The translations under genes and the position numbers were made by a program. 64,000 nucleotides of DNA from Mycobacterium sp. ST-F2 (GTDB taxonomy: Bacteria; Actinomycetota; Actinomycetes; Mycobacteriales; Mycobacteriaceae), in assembly GCF_001905655.1 (NCBI RefSeq), contig NZ_JMHT01000017.1, forward strand, positions 91,341 through 155,340, in the 5' to 3' direction. Positions 48,904-58,064 of the stretch are shown one piece after another (positions within the stretch are counted from its first letter, which is position 1; each line of letters starts with the position of its first letter). The notes beneath the pieces are model-generated. The model made no database searches and was not told the origin of the DNA. It was given only the letters and a program-made list of their open reading frames with translations.

Positions 48904-49881
48904 TCACCAGACCAGGCTGACCTGCTCCGCCCAGCCCAACAGGCGCTCGATCGCGATGGTCTGCCCGTCGTCGGTGCGAATACGTCCGTCGTAGCGGCCG
49001 AAACACTGGTGCGTGCCGGGTCCGGGGTTTCGGTCGTGGAACGGCGTGAAGACCAGGTTCACCTGATCCCCGTCGGGTGTGCGGATGGACCACGGCGCGA
49101 GGTAGTCGGTGTACTGCCAGTCCAATTCGGTACCGATCTTGGTGAGCCGACCGTCGACGCAGAGGGCGTTCTCCGTCATGCCGGTGCCGACTGTCCATTT
49201 GCCGCCCAGCTGCAGGCCGACGACATGGCCGTCGGTGTGGCCGGAGGCGGCGCCCCAGTTCCACCGCACCAGCGCCGGCCAGCGCCCCCGGCCGTGGTCG
49301 AGGACGCCCCAGCCGCCCGTGAAGTCGTAGCTCTGCTCGCCGAGGTGCACCGTGCCCGACGCCGGCCGCGCGGTGTGCTTGGCGGTGTATTGAAATTTGC
49401 GGTCGCTCCACGGCACGACGACGCTCAGCGTCTCGTGTCCGGGCGGCAAGGCCACCGTCAGGTCACCGGTCAGCGGGCCGTGAGCGGTCTTGCAGGAGAA
49501 CTGAATCCGGGTGCCATCGGGTCCATCGGTCAGGTCGATGGTGACCGAGCCGTGGGCGCTGGCCGGGCCGCCGCCCAGGCTCGTCGGCAACGTCACCCCG
49601 CGAGCCAGCGGCAGCACATCGTTACAGTTGACCTCGCGCCCACCGTATTCGAGGAAGTAGATGTTGTTGACTGCCAGGTAGTCGAGGCTGGACACCGTGA
49701 CGGCGACCAGATGGGTCGGCGTCGTGATGCACCAGTACTCCCAGCGTTTGGTGCGCCCCCAGCCGCGTAAGTTGCAGCGGTGCAACGGGGTTCGGGTCCA
49801 GCCCACCGCGTCACGGTTGAGCCGGCCGGACGGCGTGCACAGGTCGACGGGCCGAGTGATCTCGGGCTCGTGGGTGGCCAT
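48904..49881 (-). CDS. DUF2804-family protein
   Basis: A 325-residue protein of the DUF2804 family. Typical blocks: N-terminal DLCTPSGRLNRDAVGWTRTPLHRCNLRGWGR, KRWEYWCITT, and GGWGVLDHGRGRWP ... WNWGAASGHTDGHVVGLQLGG, which recalls lipocalin-like/CrtC-like folds. Function is unknown. It lies 9 nt downstream of truB on the same strand and is probably the last gene of the pptH-pptT-truB operon. Confidence 0.85.
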   Translation of the reverse strand: MATHEPEITRPVDLCTPSGRLNRDAVGWTRTPLHRCNLRGWGRTKRWEYWCITTPTHLVAVTVSSLDYLAVNNIYFLEYGGREVNCNDVLPLARGVTLPTSLGGGPASAHGSVTIDLTDGPDGTRIQFSCKTAHGPLTGDLTVALPPGHETLSVVVPWSDRKFQYTAKHTARPASGTVHLGEQSYDFTGGWGVLDHGRGRWPALVRWNWGAASGHTDGHVVGLQLGGKWTVGTGMTENALCVDGRLTKIGTELDWQYTDYLAPWSIRTPDGDQVNLVFTPFHDRNPGPGTHQCFGRYDGRIRTDDGQTIAIERLLGWAEQVSLVW

Positions 49882-49890
49882 GCGCCGACG

Positions 49891-50793
49891 CTACAACGTG
49901 GCCGGACGCAGCACCACGACGCTGCTGGTGCGTTTGGGCCCGTCCTCCAGCAGCGCGATCACCTGCCCGTCGGGTGCCGTGGCGGCGTACGTGCCGTCGA
50001 TACCGGCCGGCTTCAGTGCCCGGCCGTGCCGGGTGTCCTCGGTCTCGGCGTCGGTGAGGTCGCGGCGCGGGAAGCCCAGCAGGCAGGCGGCGTCCAACGA
50101 GTAGCTCAGTTCCGCGGCATCGGTCAGCTGTTCCAGCGTGCGCGCCTCGTCCAGTCCGTAGCGGCCAACCTTGGTGCGCCGCAACACCGTCAAGTGCCCA
50201 CCCACGCCGAGTGCGGCACCGACGTCACGGGCCAGCGCCCGGATGTAGGTGCCCGACGAGCAGTCCACCGTGACGTCGACATCGACGAAGTCCTCGACGC
50301 GGCGGACCGCGTCGACCGAGAAGCGTTCGATCCGCACCCGGCGGGCCGCCAACTCCGGCGCCTTGCCTTCACGCACCAGCTTGTACGCCCGCTCGCCGTC
50401 GACCTTGATGGCGCTGACCGCCGACGGCACCTGGTCGATCTCGCCCCGCAGCGCCGCGACCGCGGTCTCGATCTGCTCGTCGGCGACGTGGGCAGCCGAA
50501 ACCGTCTGCAGCACTTCACCTTCGGCGTCCTCGGTCGACGTGGTCTGGCCGAGCCGGATGGTCGCGAGGTACTGCTTGTCGGTGGCGGTCAACAGGCCCA
50601 GGATCTTGGTGGCCCGCTCGATCCCCACCACCAACACACCGGTGGCCATGGGATCCAGCGTCCCGGCATGCCCGACCTTGCGGGTGCCGAACAACCGGCG
50701 GCACCGGCCGACGACGTCGTGGCTCGTCATCCCGGCGGGCTTGTCGACGATCACCAGACCCGGCGGCGGCGCGGGCTTCGCTGCTGCCTTCAC
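49891..50793 (-). CDS. truB: tRNA pseudouridine-55 synthase
   Basis: A 300-residue TruB that makes pseudouridine 55 in the tRNA T-loop. N-terminal [17 protein letters not shown], catalytic Asp in [15 protein letters not shown] (about residue 44) and the later [16 protein letters not shown] are diagnostic. A C-terminal PUA-like domain follows. GTG 50793 overlaps the end of pptT by 4 nt, matching the M. tuberculosis length (about 298). Confidence 0.95.
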   Translation of the reverse strand: MKAAAKPAPPPGLVIVDKPAGMTSHDVVGRCRRLFGTRKVGHAGTLDPMATGVLVVGIERATKILGLLTATDKQYLATIRLGQTTSTEDAEGEVLQTVSAAHVADEQIETAVAALRGEIDQVPSAVSAIKVDGERAYKLVREGKAPELAARRVRIERFSVDAVRRVEDFVDVDVTVDCSSGTYIRALARDVGAALGVGGHLTVLRRTKVGRYGLDEARTLEQLTDAAELSYSLDAACLLGFPRRDLTDAETEDTRHGRALKPAGIDGTYAATAPDGQVIALLEDGPKRTSSVVVLRPATL

Positions 50794-51449
50794 AACGAGA
50801 TCGCCGTCAGGACAAGGCCGTTGGACACTGTGAAGCGTCCGGGAAGTTCGGTCAGTGGCGGCCCGGACTCGGCCGCGGGGTCGATCAGAATCCGGGACAG
50901 GAACGTGCCCGAACTGCCCGTGGAATCGAGCTCGAACGTGATGTGCGCGTCCTCGAAACCCAGCCACCGGTGGGTCAGCGGGAACCACGCCTTGTACGTC
51001 GCCTCTTTGGCACAGAACAGGATTCGGTCCCAGTGCAGGTCACCTTCCAGCGTCGCGACGGCGTCCTGTTCGGCCGGCAGCGCGACGGCGCCGAGCACTC
51101 CCTTGGGCAGCACCCCGTGCGGTTCGGCGTCGATACCGACCGACCGCACCTCTGTGGACCGCGCCACCACCGCGCCGCGGAAACCTTCGCAGTGCGTGAG
51201 GCTTCCGACGATCCCGTCGGGCCAGCACGGTTCGCCCTTGTCCCCCTTGAGAATCGGGACCGGACCGACATCGAGCTTGCCCAAAGCCTCCCGGGCGCAC
51301 TGCCGTACCGTGATGAACTCGTTGCGACGCTTGGCCACCGAGCGGGCGATCAGCGGCTCTTCCTCGGGCAGCGGCGTGAGATCGACAGCGTCGGAATACC
51401 TCTCGGCGGTGGCCACCACATCGGGCAGCACCTGGGTCAGCAAGGTCAC
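50790..51449 (-). CDS. pptT: 4'-phosphopantetheinyl transferase PptT
   Basis: A 219-residue Sfp-type transferase (Rv2794c) that moves phosphopantetheine from CoA to carrier proteins of mycolic-acid, polyketide and siderophore synthesis. Conserved: [47 protein letters not shown], metal-binding VGIDAEP and [23 protein letters not shown] 51449 is chosen because it overlaps pptH by 4 nt and fits the family N-terminus; the longer frame lies within pptH. Confidence 0.95.
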   Translation of the reverse strand: MTLLTQVLPDVVATAERYSDAVDLTPLPEEEPLIARSVAKRRNEFITVRQCAREALGKLDVGPVPILKGDKGEPCWPDGIVGSLTHCEGFRGAVVARSTEVRSVGIDAEPHGVLPKGVLGAVALPAEQDAVATLEGDLHWDRILFCAKEATYKAWFPLTHRWLGFEDAHITFELDSTGSSGTFLSRILIDPAAESGPPLTELPGRFTVSNGLVLTAISL

Positions 51450-52387
51450 AGTCGCCTCGAGTTGATTCGGTCCTGCATTTTCTGCGCGTGCTCCCGCATT
51501 TCCTGGGTGATCTCGAAGTGACCACCGAAATCGTTGAGGTAACCGGGTGGGTACTGGGGGTCCGGCAGAATCTGCCGCATCCAGCGATAAGGCTTGCGGC
51601 GTCGCCACTCTCGCGGATAGCCGACCGAGACTTCTTCGAACCGCACCCCGTCGTAGTAGGTCGTGCGCGGGATGTGCAGGTGGCCGTACACCGAGCAGAC
51701 GGCGTTGTAGCGGGTGTGCCAGTCCTTGGTCGCGGTCGTGCCGCACCACAGCGAGAATTCCGGATAGAACATGGCGTCGCAGGGTTCACGCACCAGCGGG
51801 AAATGGTTGACCAGAACCGTGGACTCCATCCAGTCCAGGTCATCGAGCCTCTTGCGGGTGATGTTCAGCCGGTCCCGGCACCAGGCGTCCCGCGTCGCGT
51901 ACGGCTCGCTCGACAGCAGGAACTCGTCGGTGCCGACGACGTTGCGCTCTTTGGCCAGGGCCAGCCCCTCGGCCTTGGTCGCGGTGCCGGCGGGCAGGAA
52001 GCTGTAGTCGTACAGCAGGAACATCGGCACGATGGTCGCCGCGCCGCCCGGGCCGGTCCACACCGGGAACGGATGCTCGGGGGTCACGATGCCCATCTGG
52101 TCGCACATGTCGACCAGGTAGTCGTAGCGGGACTTCCCGAAGATCTGCATCGGGTCTTTGTTGGTGGTCCACAGTTCGTGGTTGCCCGGCACCCAGATGA
52201 CCTTGGCGAAGCGCTTGCGCAGCAGGTCCAGGGACCACCGGATGTCGTCGGTGCGCTCGGCGACGTCGCCGGCGACGATCAGCCAATCGTCCCGCGAGGC
52301 CGGGTGCAGCGACTCGGTGACCGGTTTGTTTCCGGTGTGCCCGATGTGCAGGTCACTGATTGCCCAAAGGGTCGGCTGGGTCGACAC
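51446..52387 (-). CDS. pptH: Metallophosphoesterase PptH (phosphopantetheinyl hydrolase)
   Basis: A 313-residue calcineurin-like phosphoesterase (Rv2795c type). Metal motifs: SDLHIGH (residues 11-17), GDVAERTDD, VPGNHELW and GHLHI. In M. tuberculosis PptH removes phosphopantetheine from carrier proteins, opposing PptT, and its loss gives tolerance to PptT inhibition. The gene is first in the pptH-pptT-truB operon, so the two opposing enzymes are translated together. Confidence 0.92.
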   Translation of the reverse strand: MSTQPTLWAISDLHIGHTGNKPVTESLHPASRDDWLIVAGDVAERTDDIRWSLDLLRKRFAKVIWVPGNHELWTTNKDPMQIFGKSRYDYLVDMCDQMGIVTPEHPFPVWTGPGGAATIVPMFLLYDYSFLPAGTATKAEGLALAKERNVVGTDEFLLSSEPYATRDAWCRDRLNITRKRLDDLDWMESTVLVNHFPLVREPCDAMFYPEFSLWCGTTATKDWHTRYNAVCSVYGHLHIPRTTYYDGVRFEEVSVGYPREWRRRKPYRWMRQILPDPQYPPGYLNDFGGHFEITQEMREHAQKMQDRINSRRL

Positions 52388-52457
52388 AACAATTCAGGGT
52401 ACTTGGACGGCAGCAACCCCCGTTGTCGTGCCAACCGTCCCGCGCAGCGGGAGAAAC

Positions 52458-52471
52458 TAGAACAGGTTCTC
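52458..52471. promoter_or_regulatory. KstR-like site upstream of the DUF3558-like gene
   Basis: TAGAACAGGTTCTC fits TnnAACnnGTTnnA except at the last base. It lies 71 nt before the ATG at 52543 and 71 nt before pptH on the other strand. CCTGTTC (52476-52482) pairs with GAACAGG (52460-52466). KstR assignment rests on the remembered consensus. Confidence 0.35.
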
Positions 52472-52542
52472 CCATCCTGTTCGGTGTGACGCAGGCGACT
52501 TGTAGACTCCCCGCAGTATTGCTCGGAGTTAAGAGGGGTGTC

Positions 52543-53127
52543 ATGGCATCGATGGCCGGAAAACTACGTCTGGTGTCGGCGTTGTGTGCGCTCGTGACGG
52601 CAGGCGTTGTGGTCACCCAGACGAACCCGGTGACGCCCACCGGTGGCGACAACGTGGAGCTGCGCTACACCTCTGCCCCGATCAGCAGCACCATCAAGTC
52701 GCCGATCATCTCCACCGTCAACCCGAGCCCGTTCGACCCGTGCGACCAGATTCCGCTCGACGCCATCAACGGCATGGGCCTGGGCTTTACCCCGCCCGAC
52801 CACGAAGACGGCCTGCGCTGCCACTACGACGCCGGCAACTACCAGATCGCCGTCGAGCCCATCGTGTGGCGCACCTACGAGCAGACGCTGCCTGCCGACG
52901 CCGTCGAGCTCAACATCGCCGGGCACCGCGCCGCCCAGTACTGGGTCATGAAGCCGACCGACTGGAACGACCGCTGGTGGGTGACCTGCATGATCACCTT
53001 CAAGACGAGCTACGGCCTGATCAACCAGTCCATGTTCTACTCGCCGATCGAGTCGCCGGACCGCCCGGACTGCCTGCAAACCAACCTGCAGCGCGCCAAC
53101 CAACTGGTGCCGTTCTACAAGTTCTGA
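52543..53127 (+). CDS. Secreted DUF3558-like protein
   Basis: A 194-residue exported protein. A basic start and hydrophobic segment (LRLVSALCALVTAGVVV, residues 8-24) form a signal peptide or anchor, but no lipobox cysteine follows it. The mature part has FDPCDQIPLDAINGMGLGF and three further cysteines in LRCHYDA, WVTCMITF and PDCLQTN, a pattern resembling DUF3558 lipoproteins of mycobacteria. ATG follows AAGAGGGG. In M. tuberculosis the lipoprotein LppV lies close to this backbone point, but on the opposite strand, so direct orthology is unsure. Confidence 0.7.
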   Translation: MASMAGKLRLVSALCALVTAGVVVTQTNPVTPTGGDNVELRYTSAPISSTIKSPIISTVNPSPFDPCDQIPLDAINGMGLGFTPPDHEDGLRCHYDAGNYQIAVEPIVWRTYEQTLPADAVELNIAGHRAAQYWVMKPTDWNDRWWVTCMITFKTSYGLINQSMFYSPIESPDRPDCLQTNLQRANQLVPFYKF

Positions 53128-53157
53128 TCGCGAGGCGACGGCCGTGCGTCACCACAC

Positions 53158-53559
53158 CTAGCTGGACTCGAGCGCCGACCGAACGCCTGTGTGCCCGAAG
53201 TCGTTGCCCTTCCACAACAATGGCTCGCGACAGTCGATCGCCAGTGCATATGCGAAGCAGTCACCGAAGTTGAGGCCCGCGGGATGGCCACTGCCTTTGC
53301 CGAAGTCGCGATAGGCGTGGCGGGCCAAATGTGCCTGGCGCTCGGTGACCGGCTCGATAATGACCCCTGCGGTGTCGAGCAGTTCGTCCAGCTTAGAACT
53401 CAGCGCAGGGTCCTGGTCCCGGTCCACGATGATGCCGCATTCAACGTAACTTCCTGCCGAGAGCCTTAGGGGCGCACCAGCCGCGATCGCACGGGAGTAC
53501 ACGGCCGCGTCGTCCTCGTCTCGCAGGATGGCGATGATTGATGACGTATCGACGATCAT
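53158..53559 (-). CDS. vapC: VapC-family PIN-domain ribonuclease toxin
   Basis: A 133-residue PIN-domain toxin. The acidic residues of the active site are present: Asp4 (MIVDTSS), Glu40 (SYVECG), Asp100 ([12 protein letters not shown]) and Asp120 (WKGNDF). VapC toxins cleave tRNA or rRNA and are held inactive by VapB. The ATG overlaps vapB by 4 nt. No damage is visible, so it should be active. Confidence 0.93.
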   Translation of the reverse strand: MIVDTSSIIAILRDEDDAAVYSRAIAAGAPLRLSAGSYVECGIIVDRDQDPALSSKLDELLDTAGVIIEPVTERQAHLARHAYRDFGKGSGHPAGLNFGDCFAYALAIDCREPLLWKGNDFGHTGVRSALESS

Positions 53560-53801
53560 TTGGGAAGTCCCAGTTCGTCGTACAACAACTCGCCGTGGTC
53601 GATGAGCTTTGTCTCCTGACTCATTCGACTTGCTGCCTCCCGGCCGATCGCCAGCAATCGCTCTGCCAGATCATCGGCCTGCAATCGTCGCAGCCGATCG
53701 TTCACCGCTGTCGCGACGGCCTGCGCCTGCGACTCGCCGGTGATCCTCGCGATCTCTTTCACGGCCTCATGGACGGCCGGATCTTTGATGTTCAGCGCCA
53801 T
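53556..53801 (-). CDS. vapB: VapB-family antitoxin
   Basis: An 81-residue antitoxin of the PSK/Rv0623-type family. The N-terminal ribbon-helix-helix-like part ([36 protein letters not shown]) binds DNA, and the C-terminus ([24 protein letters not shown]) binds VapC. ATG 53801 is the family start; a longer frame passes through the operator. The pair is autoregulated through an inverted repeat just upstream. Confidence 0.9.
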   Translation of the reverse strand: MALNIKDPAVHEAVKEIARITGESQAQAVATAVNDRLRRLQADDLAERLLAIGREAASRMSQETKLIDHGELLYDELGLPK

Positions 53802-53802
53802 G

Positions 53803-53836
53803 ATTGGTACCTTCCTACCCCTTCGATGGTACCAAT
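53803..53836 (-). promoter_or_regulatory. vapBC operator
   Basis: ATTGGTACC and GGTACCAAT form perfect 9-bp arms 16 nt apart, starting 2 nt upstream of the vapB ATG. Spacing and position fit a VapBC-complex binding site that represses the operon. Confidence 0.7.
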
Positions 53837-53851
53837 GGGTATCGGCGGCGG

Positions 53852-54757
53852 TCATGCCGATTTCACCTGGCGTGGCCGCGCACGCTCATAGGCCGCCGCG
53901 AACCGGGCCCATTGGTCGGCACTCGGAGGGACAGCAGCGTAGCTGCGGTCCATACCGCATGCTCTCTCGCGCAACCAGTTCAGAACGTGGTCGAAGTCTG
54001 CAGCCTCGATCGGGGGCAACCTCAGCGCGTCCCCGCACGCGGCGAGCTGCTCTTCGTAACGGTCCTCCCAGCATTCGGTCCGCCAGCCGCTCCACAACTC
54101 CGGCAGCGCCCGGAACACACCCAGGACGTCGGCGGTATTCCACACTCCGACCGTGTTTCGGGGGACATCGATGTGCACCCCACCTTCGGGGATCTTGCCC
54201 AGCTTCAGTCGCTGGACGCCTCTACCCGGCAATTTGTCGAGCAGCGCCGGCCCGTGCCACGCCTTGCTGTCGCCCCACCACAATGGCCACATCCGCAGGT
54301 CCCCCGCCGCGTCGATGACGGAAACCAAGTGGCACAACCCATTTCGCGATTTCGCCAGCTTCGGCATGGCGATGCCGTCCAGTGGGGGCAGCGCAAAGTC
54401 CTTCCCGACGTATCCCCCGATCTCGACGGTGCCGTCATACGCGTAGCAGATCTCATAGCCCACCCACATATCGGCGAGCGCCGCCAGGATGGTCCGCCGG
54501 AACGGCATGTCCACCATGAGGTTGTCGCCGAAGAACACGACCCGCCGCCGATCGAAATCGAAGACCGCACCACCGTCGCACCACAGCGGATCGGTCCACC
54601 CGTCAGGCGATTCCCGCCGCTGCAGCGATTCCAGGAATTCCAGCGCCAGGTCCGGCCCGCCGATCAACATATCCACCATGCGGCAGCCCTCACAATGCGA
54701 GTAAACGTACTGCCACTCTTGGTCTTTCACGACAACAATGTTCGCTCGATTGCCCAT
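53852..54757 (-). CDS. Unrecognised cytoplasmic protein
   Basis: A 301-residue Trp/Asp-rich soluble protein without signal or membrane segment. It begins MGNRANIVVVKDQEWQYVYSHCEGC and contains GAVFDFDRRRVVFFGDN, WVGYEICYAYDGTVEIGGYVG and a C-terminal helix (VLNWLRERACGMD). I recall similar actinobacterial hypothetical proteins with this MGNRANIVVV start but no known activity. GGGGGGAT precedes the ATG. It ends just upstream of vapBC on the same strand and belongs to the same accessory patch. Confidence 0.6.
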   Translation of the reverse strand: MGNRANIVVVKDQEWQYVYSHCEGCRMVDMLIGGPDLALEFLESLQRRESPDGWTDPLWCDGGAVFDFDRRRVVFFGDNLMVDMPFRRTILAALADMWVGYEICYAYDGTVEIGGYVGKDFALPPLDGIAMPKLAKSRNGLCHLVSVIDAAGDLRMWPLWWGDSKAWHGPALLDKLPGRGVQRLKLGKIPEGGVHIDVPRNTVGVWNTADVLGVFRALPELWSGWRTECWEDRYEEQLAACGDALRLPPIEAADFDHVLNWLRERACGMDRSYAAVPPSADQWARFAAAYERARPRQVKSA

Positions 54758-54920
54758 CGGATCCCCCCGCCTCGTCGGGTGCGGCCACGCGCCGCACCGG
54801 TTGAATACGGTCTACTCCCGGGGTCCGACAGATTTGTCGGTGTGCTCCGCAAGACTCGGAGTCGATCGCCGATGCGCGTAATCTGCAAATATTCGATTTC
54901 ACTCGCGAGAGGAGGCAGCG

Positions 54921-55493
54921 GTGTCCGACCTTGCTGATGTGCCCCGCGACCTCCTGAGCCTGGAGCAGTGGGATGCGCTGGATCTCGACCCGACGCGGCG
55001 GTGGGAACTCACCGAAGGGACCCTCAGCATGTCGCCGCGCCCACGACTCTGGCATCAGCGCATGTCGACGAGACTCATCAGTCTCCTTCAACACCACCTG
55101 CCGGACGGACTCGAAGCCCTTCCCGAGATCGAGGTAGTGACCAAGGCGTCGTTTCCGCCGAGTGTCCGCGATCCCGACATCGTCATCGTCCGCGATCACG
55201 TGTTCGAGGAGCGACAGAGCGCCCGGGTCGCGGCAGCCGACGTGGCGCTCGTCATCGAAATCGTCTCGCCGGGTTCGCGCGGAACGGACCACGTCATGAA
55301 ACTGCACGAGTACGCCAAGGCCGGCATCGAAAACTACTGGATCGTCGACCCCGACGCGCCGACCGAAGACCGATTTCTCGCCTACCGACTCGACGGCGAG
55401 GCCTATCGACGAGTCGCAGCACTCAACGGAGACCGGGTACGTGTGACCGCGCCCGCAACAATGGAATTCACGCTCAGCCAGCTCACGGACTGA
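54921..55493 (+). CDS. Uma2-family (DUF820) putative restriction endonuclease-fold protein
   Basis: A 190-residue Uma2/DUF820 protein. It has the leading WELTEGTLSMSPRPRLWHQ block and the PD-(D/E)xK-like core: PDIVIVRDH followed by VALVIEIVSPGSRGTD and MKLHEYAKAGIENYWIVDP. The second acidic motif reads EIV rather than ExK, as is common in this family. Biological role unknown; Uma2 genes are abundant in cyanobacteria and actinobacteria. GTG follows GAGGAGG. It lies in the accessory patch before the backbone Rv2800-like gene. Confidence 0.85.
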   Translation: MSDLADVPRDLLSLEQWDALDLDPTRRWELTEGTLSMSPRPRLWHQRMSTRLISLLQHHLPDGLEALPEIEVVTKASFPPSVRDPDIVIVRDHVFEERQSARVAAADVALVIEIVSPGSRGTDHVMKLHEYAKAGIENYWIVDPDAPTEDRFLAYRLDGEAYRRVAALNGDRVRVTAPATMEFTLSQLTD

Positions 55494-55549
55494 CGCCGCC
55501 GCCACGCTCACGCCGTCACCGTTGCCGGTGGATCGGTACTCTCCGAATA

Positions 55550-57193
55550 GTGAGCTCCCGAATCTCCCGCCATAGCTCCCGATTGCTCAGCCGCATCCTC
55601 GATGTCCCGCCCCCGACGACGGACTACACCGTCAGCCGCGTCCTCACCCCGATGCGCGACGGTGTCGAACTGGTCGGCAGCCACTACGCCCCCACCGGTA
55701 CCGCCAAGGGCACCCTCCTGGTGCGATGCCCCTACGGCCGCGGCTTCCCGTTCGGCCCGGTGTTCGGCGCGACGTACGCCCGCCGCGGCTATCACGTGCT
55801 GCTGCAGAGTGTGCGCGGCACATTCGGCTCCGGCGGCGAGTTCGAACCGATGGTCAACGAGATCGCCGATGCCGTGGACACCGCCGCCTGGCTGCGCGAC
55901 CAACCGTGGTTCACCGGGTCATTCGCCACGATGGGGCTGTCCTACCTGGGCTTCACCCAGTGGGCACTACTCAGCGATCCCCCGCCCGAGCTGAAGGCCG
56001 CCATCATCACCGTCGGCCCGCATGACTTCGCCGAATCAGCCTGGGGTACCGGCGCATTCACGCTCGACAACTTCCTGGGTTGGAGCGACATGATGGCCCA
56101 CCAGGAGGACGCCCGACTGGCCGTCGGGGTCCGGCAGTTCCGGGCACCACGCCTGGTCGCCCGCACCCACACCCAGGCGCCGGCCGGCGCCGCCGGACGT
56201 CGGCTATTGGGTAGCGGAGCGACCTGGTACGAATCGTGGCTGAGCCATCCCGACGGCTCCGACCCGTTCTGGGACTCCATGGCCCTGGCCGACACACTCG
56301 ACAAGGTCGACGTTCCGGTCTTGCTGATCGGCGGCTGGCAGGACCTGTTCCTGGAGCAAACCCTCGACCAGTTCCAGCGCCTGCACGGGCGGGGCGTGCC
56401 CACCGCGGTCACCATCGGGTCGTGGACCCACAGCCAGGTGATGACCCGCGGCGGCGCGACGGTGCTGCGCGAATCGCTGGCGTGGCTCGACACCCATCTG
56501 ACTGAAACCACCCCGGCACCCGAACGGGCGGCCGTGCGCGTCGAGGTCAACGGTCAGGGCTGGCTCACCATGCCGGACTGGCCACCGGCCGCCACCGAAC
56601 TCGAGTTGTATCTGCAGCCCGCGCACCGACTCGGTGCCACCGCGCCCGCCGACACCGCGCCGTCGTCGCGGTTCACCTTCGATCCCGCGGCGCCGACGCC
56701 CACGCTGGGCGGCCGGTTGCTGTCGTCGGCCGCGGGCTATCAGGAGGACTCCGCCCTGAGCCGACGACCGGATGTCGTCGACTTCACCGGTGAGCCGCTG
56801 ACCGAAGACCTGTACCTGGTCGGAAACCCGGTGATCGAGCTGACCCAGTCGTGCGACAACCCCAACCGGGACATCTTCGTCCGGCTCAGCGTGGTCGACG
56901 CAAAAGGCAAGTCCCGCAACATCAGCGATGGATTCCGCAGGCTCACAACACCTTCCGACGAGCCCGAAACCGTGCGCCTGGAGCTCGACGCCGTCGCACA
57001 CCGGATCCCGGCCGGGTCCCGGCTGCGGGTGATCGTCGCGGGCGGTTGCCACCCGCGCTACGACCGGAATCTCGGTACCGGCGAACCCGTCATCTCCGGC
57101 GAGCGCATGGTGCCGGCCACCCACGCAGTGCACCACGGCGCGGGCGGGGTGTCCCGGCTGCTGTTGCCGAAGGTCGCGCTGTCAGCCGACTGA
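55550..57193 (+). CDS. CocE/NonD-family (X-Pro dipeptidyl-peptidase-like) hydrolase
   Basis: A 547-residue serine hydrolase (Rv2800 type). The nucleophile elbow is GLSYLGFTQ, preceded by LLQSVRGTFGSGGEF, which is typical of CocE enzymes; the catalytic Asp is probably in LIGGWQDLFLEQ and the His in GSWTHSQVM. The C-terminal beta jelly-roll (TEDLYLVGNPVIELTQ ... SRLRVIVAGGCHPRYDRN) is complete. Substrate unknown. GTG 55550 gives the M. tuberculosis length, and TACTCT lies 7 nt before it. Confidence 0.9.
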   Translation: MSSRISRHSSRLLSRILDVPPPTTDYTVSRVLTPMRDGVELVGSHYAPTGTAKGTLLVRCPYGRGFPFGPVFGATYARRGYHVLLQSVRGTFGSGGEFEPMVNEIADAVDTAAWLRDQPWFTGSFATMGLSYLGFTQWALLSDPPPELKAAIITVGPHDFAESAWGTGAFTLDNFLGWSDMMAHQEDARLAVGVRQFRAPRLVARTHTQAPAGAAGRRLLGSGATWYESWLSHPDGSDPFWDSMALADTLDKVDVPVLLIGGWQDLFLEQTLDQFQRLHGRGVPTAVTIGSWTHSQVMTRGGATVLRESLAWLDTHLTETTPAPERAAVRVEVNGQGWLTMPDWPPAATELELYLQPAHRLGATAPADTAPSSRFTFDPAAPTPTLGGRLLSSAAGYQEDSALSRRPDVVDFTGEPLTEDLYLVGNPVIELTQSCDNPNRDIFVRLSVVDAKGKSRNISDGFRRLTTPSDEPETVRLELDAVAHRIPAGSRLRVIVAGGCHPRYDRNLGTGEPVISGERMVPATHAVHHGAGGVSRLLLPKVALSAD

Positions 57194-57730
57194 GTCGCGC
57201 ACCCGCTGGGCAATGGCGGCCAGCGCCGCGTCGTCGTACACCGGCGGGCCCCACTCGGGCGTGACGGGCAGATCCACCCAGCTGCGGCAGCCGGCGTAGT
57301 CGGGGGTACGCGGCAGGCGCATCGGTGTCACGAGCGGTTTGGCCTGCACCACCAGGACCGTCAGCCGGTGCCGGGGCCGGAAATCCAGCCGGTCGTTCTG
57401 TACGGATTCAGTGGTCCAGATGTGCAGATCGGCGATCGCATCCAATCCGTCCGGACGCTCAACCGCCACGGCGGCAACGACTTTCGCACCGCCGCGCAAT
57501 ACCACCTCGGTGTCGGTGCTGTCCCCCGCCGTCCGTTCGAGAAGATCGGTGAACTCGGGCCGGACCCGCGCCGCATGGCTGTGCTCGACTGTCGGGAAGA
57601 ACACGAACTCCGGCACCGATACCTCAAAACGCTTTTCCCCGATACCGCCCTTGCGCAGCAGCACCGTCTGGCGACCGTCGAGCAGCGCCTGTACCGCCGC
57701 GCCCCACTCCTTGAGCGCGGGCGAATTCAC
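57182..57730 (-). CDS. DUF1802-family protein
   Basis: A 182-residue DUF1802 protein: ALKEWGAAVQALLDGRQTVLLRKGGIGE at the start and FEVSVPEFVFFPTVEHSHAARVRPEF next, both family signatures. These small proteins often sit beside nucleotide- or stress-related genes but have no known function. GTG 57730 overlaps the DUF2277 gene by 4 nt. The 3' end overlaps the convergent hydrolase by 12 nt. Confidence 0.85.
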   Translation of the reverse strand: MNSPALKEWGAAVQALLDGRQTVLLRKGGIGEKRFEVSVPEFVFFPTVEHSHAARVRPEFTDLLERTAGDSTDTEVVLRGGAKVVAAVAVERPDGLDAIADLHIWTTESVQNDRLDFRPRHRLTVLVVQAKPLVTPMRLPRTPDYAGCRSWVDLPVTPEWGPPVYDDAALAAIAQRVRDSVG

Positions 57731-57993
57731 TTGGCGGCCAACCTCGCCTGCACCTCGGGCCGCCGCAGCGGCGGCACCGTCTTGGGCGGCTGCCGACGGG
57801 CAGGCAGCTGGCTCAGCAGTCGCTGGGTGACGGCCGTGACCTCCGCGACCGCGGCTTCGAAGGCGTCGACGTTGGCGGCGGTGGGACGGGTGATCCCGCT
57901 GACCTTGCGGATGTACTGACGCGCGGCGGCCTCGATCTCCTCGGCCGTGGCGGCCGGCTCCAGGCCACGCAGTTCGGTGATGTTGCGGCACAT
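57727..57993 (-). CDS. DUF2277-family protein
   Basis: An 88-residue protein matching DUF2277 through its whole length (MCRNITELRGLEPAATAEEIEAAARQYIRKVSG, then a helix ending TQRLLSQLP). The family resembles HhH-like nucleic-acid-binding helices, but the role is unknown. ATG 57993 follows GGAGG at the right distance and fits the family start, three codons after another ATG. It is coupled to the DUF1802 gene. Confidence 0.85.
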   Translation of the reverse strand: MCRNITELRGLEPAATAEEIEAAARQYIRKVSGITRPTAANVDAFEAAVAEVTAVTQRLLSQLPARRQPPKTVPPLRRPEVQARLAAK

Positions 57994-58064
57994 GGCCTCC
58001 ACGATAGGCGCGTCCGGGCCGCAAGTTACGGTGTCGGTGGGTGACCGCCAAGCAAGGAGCCAAC

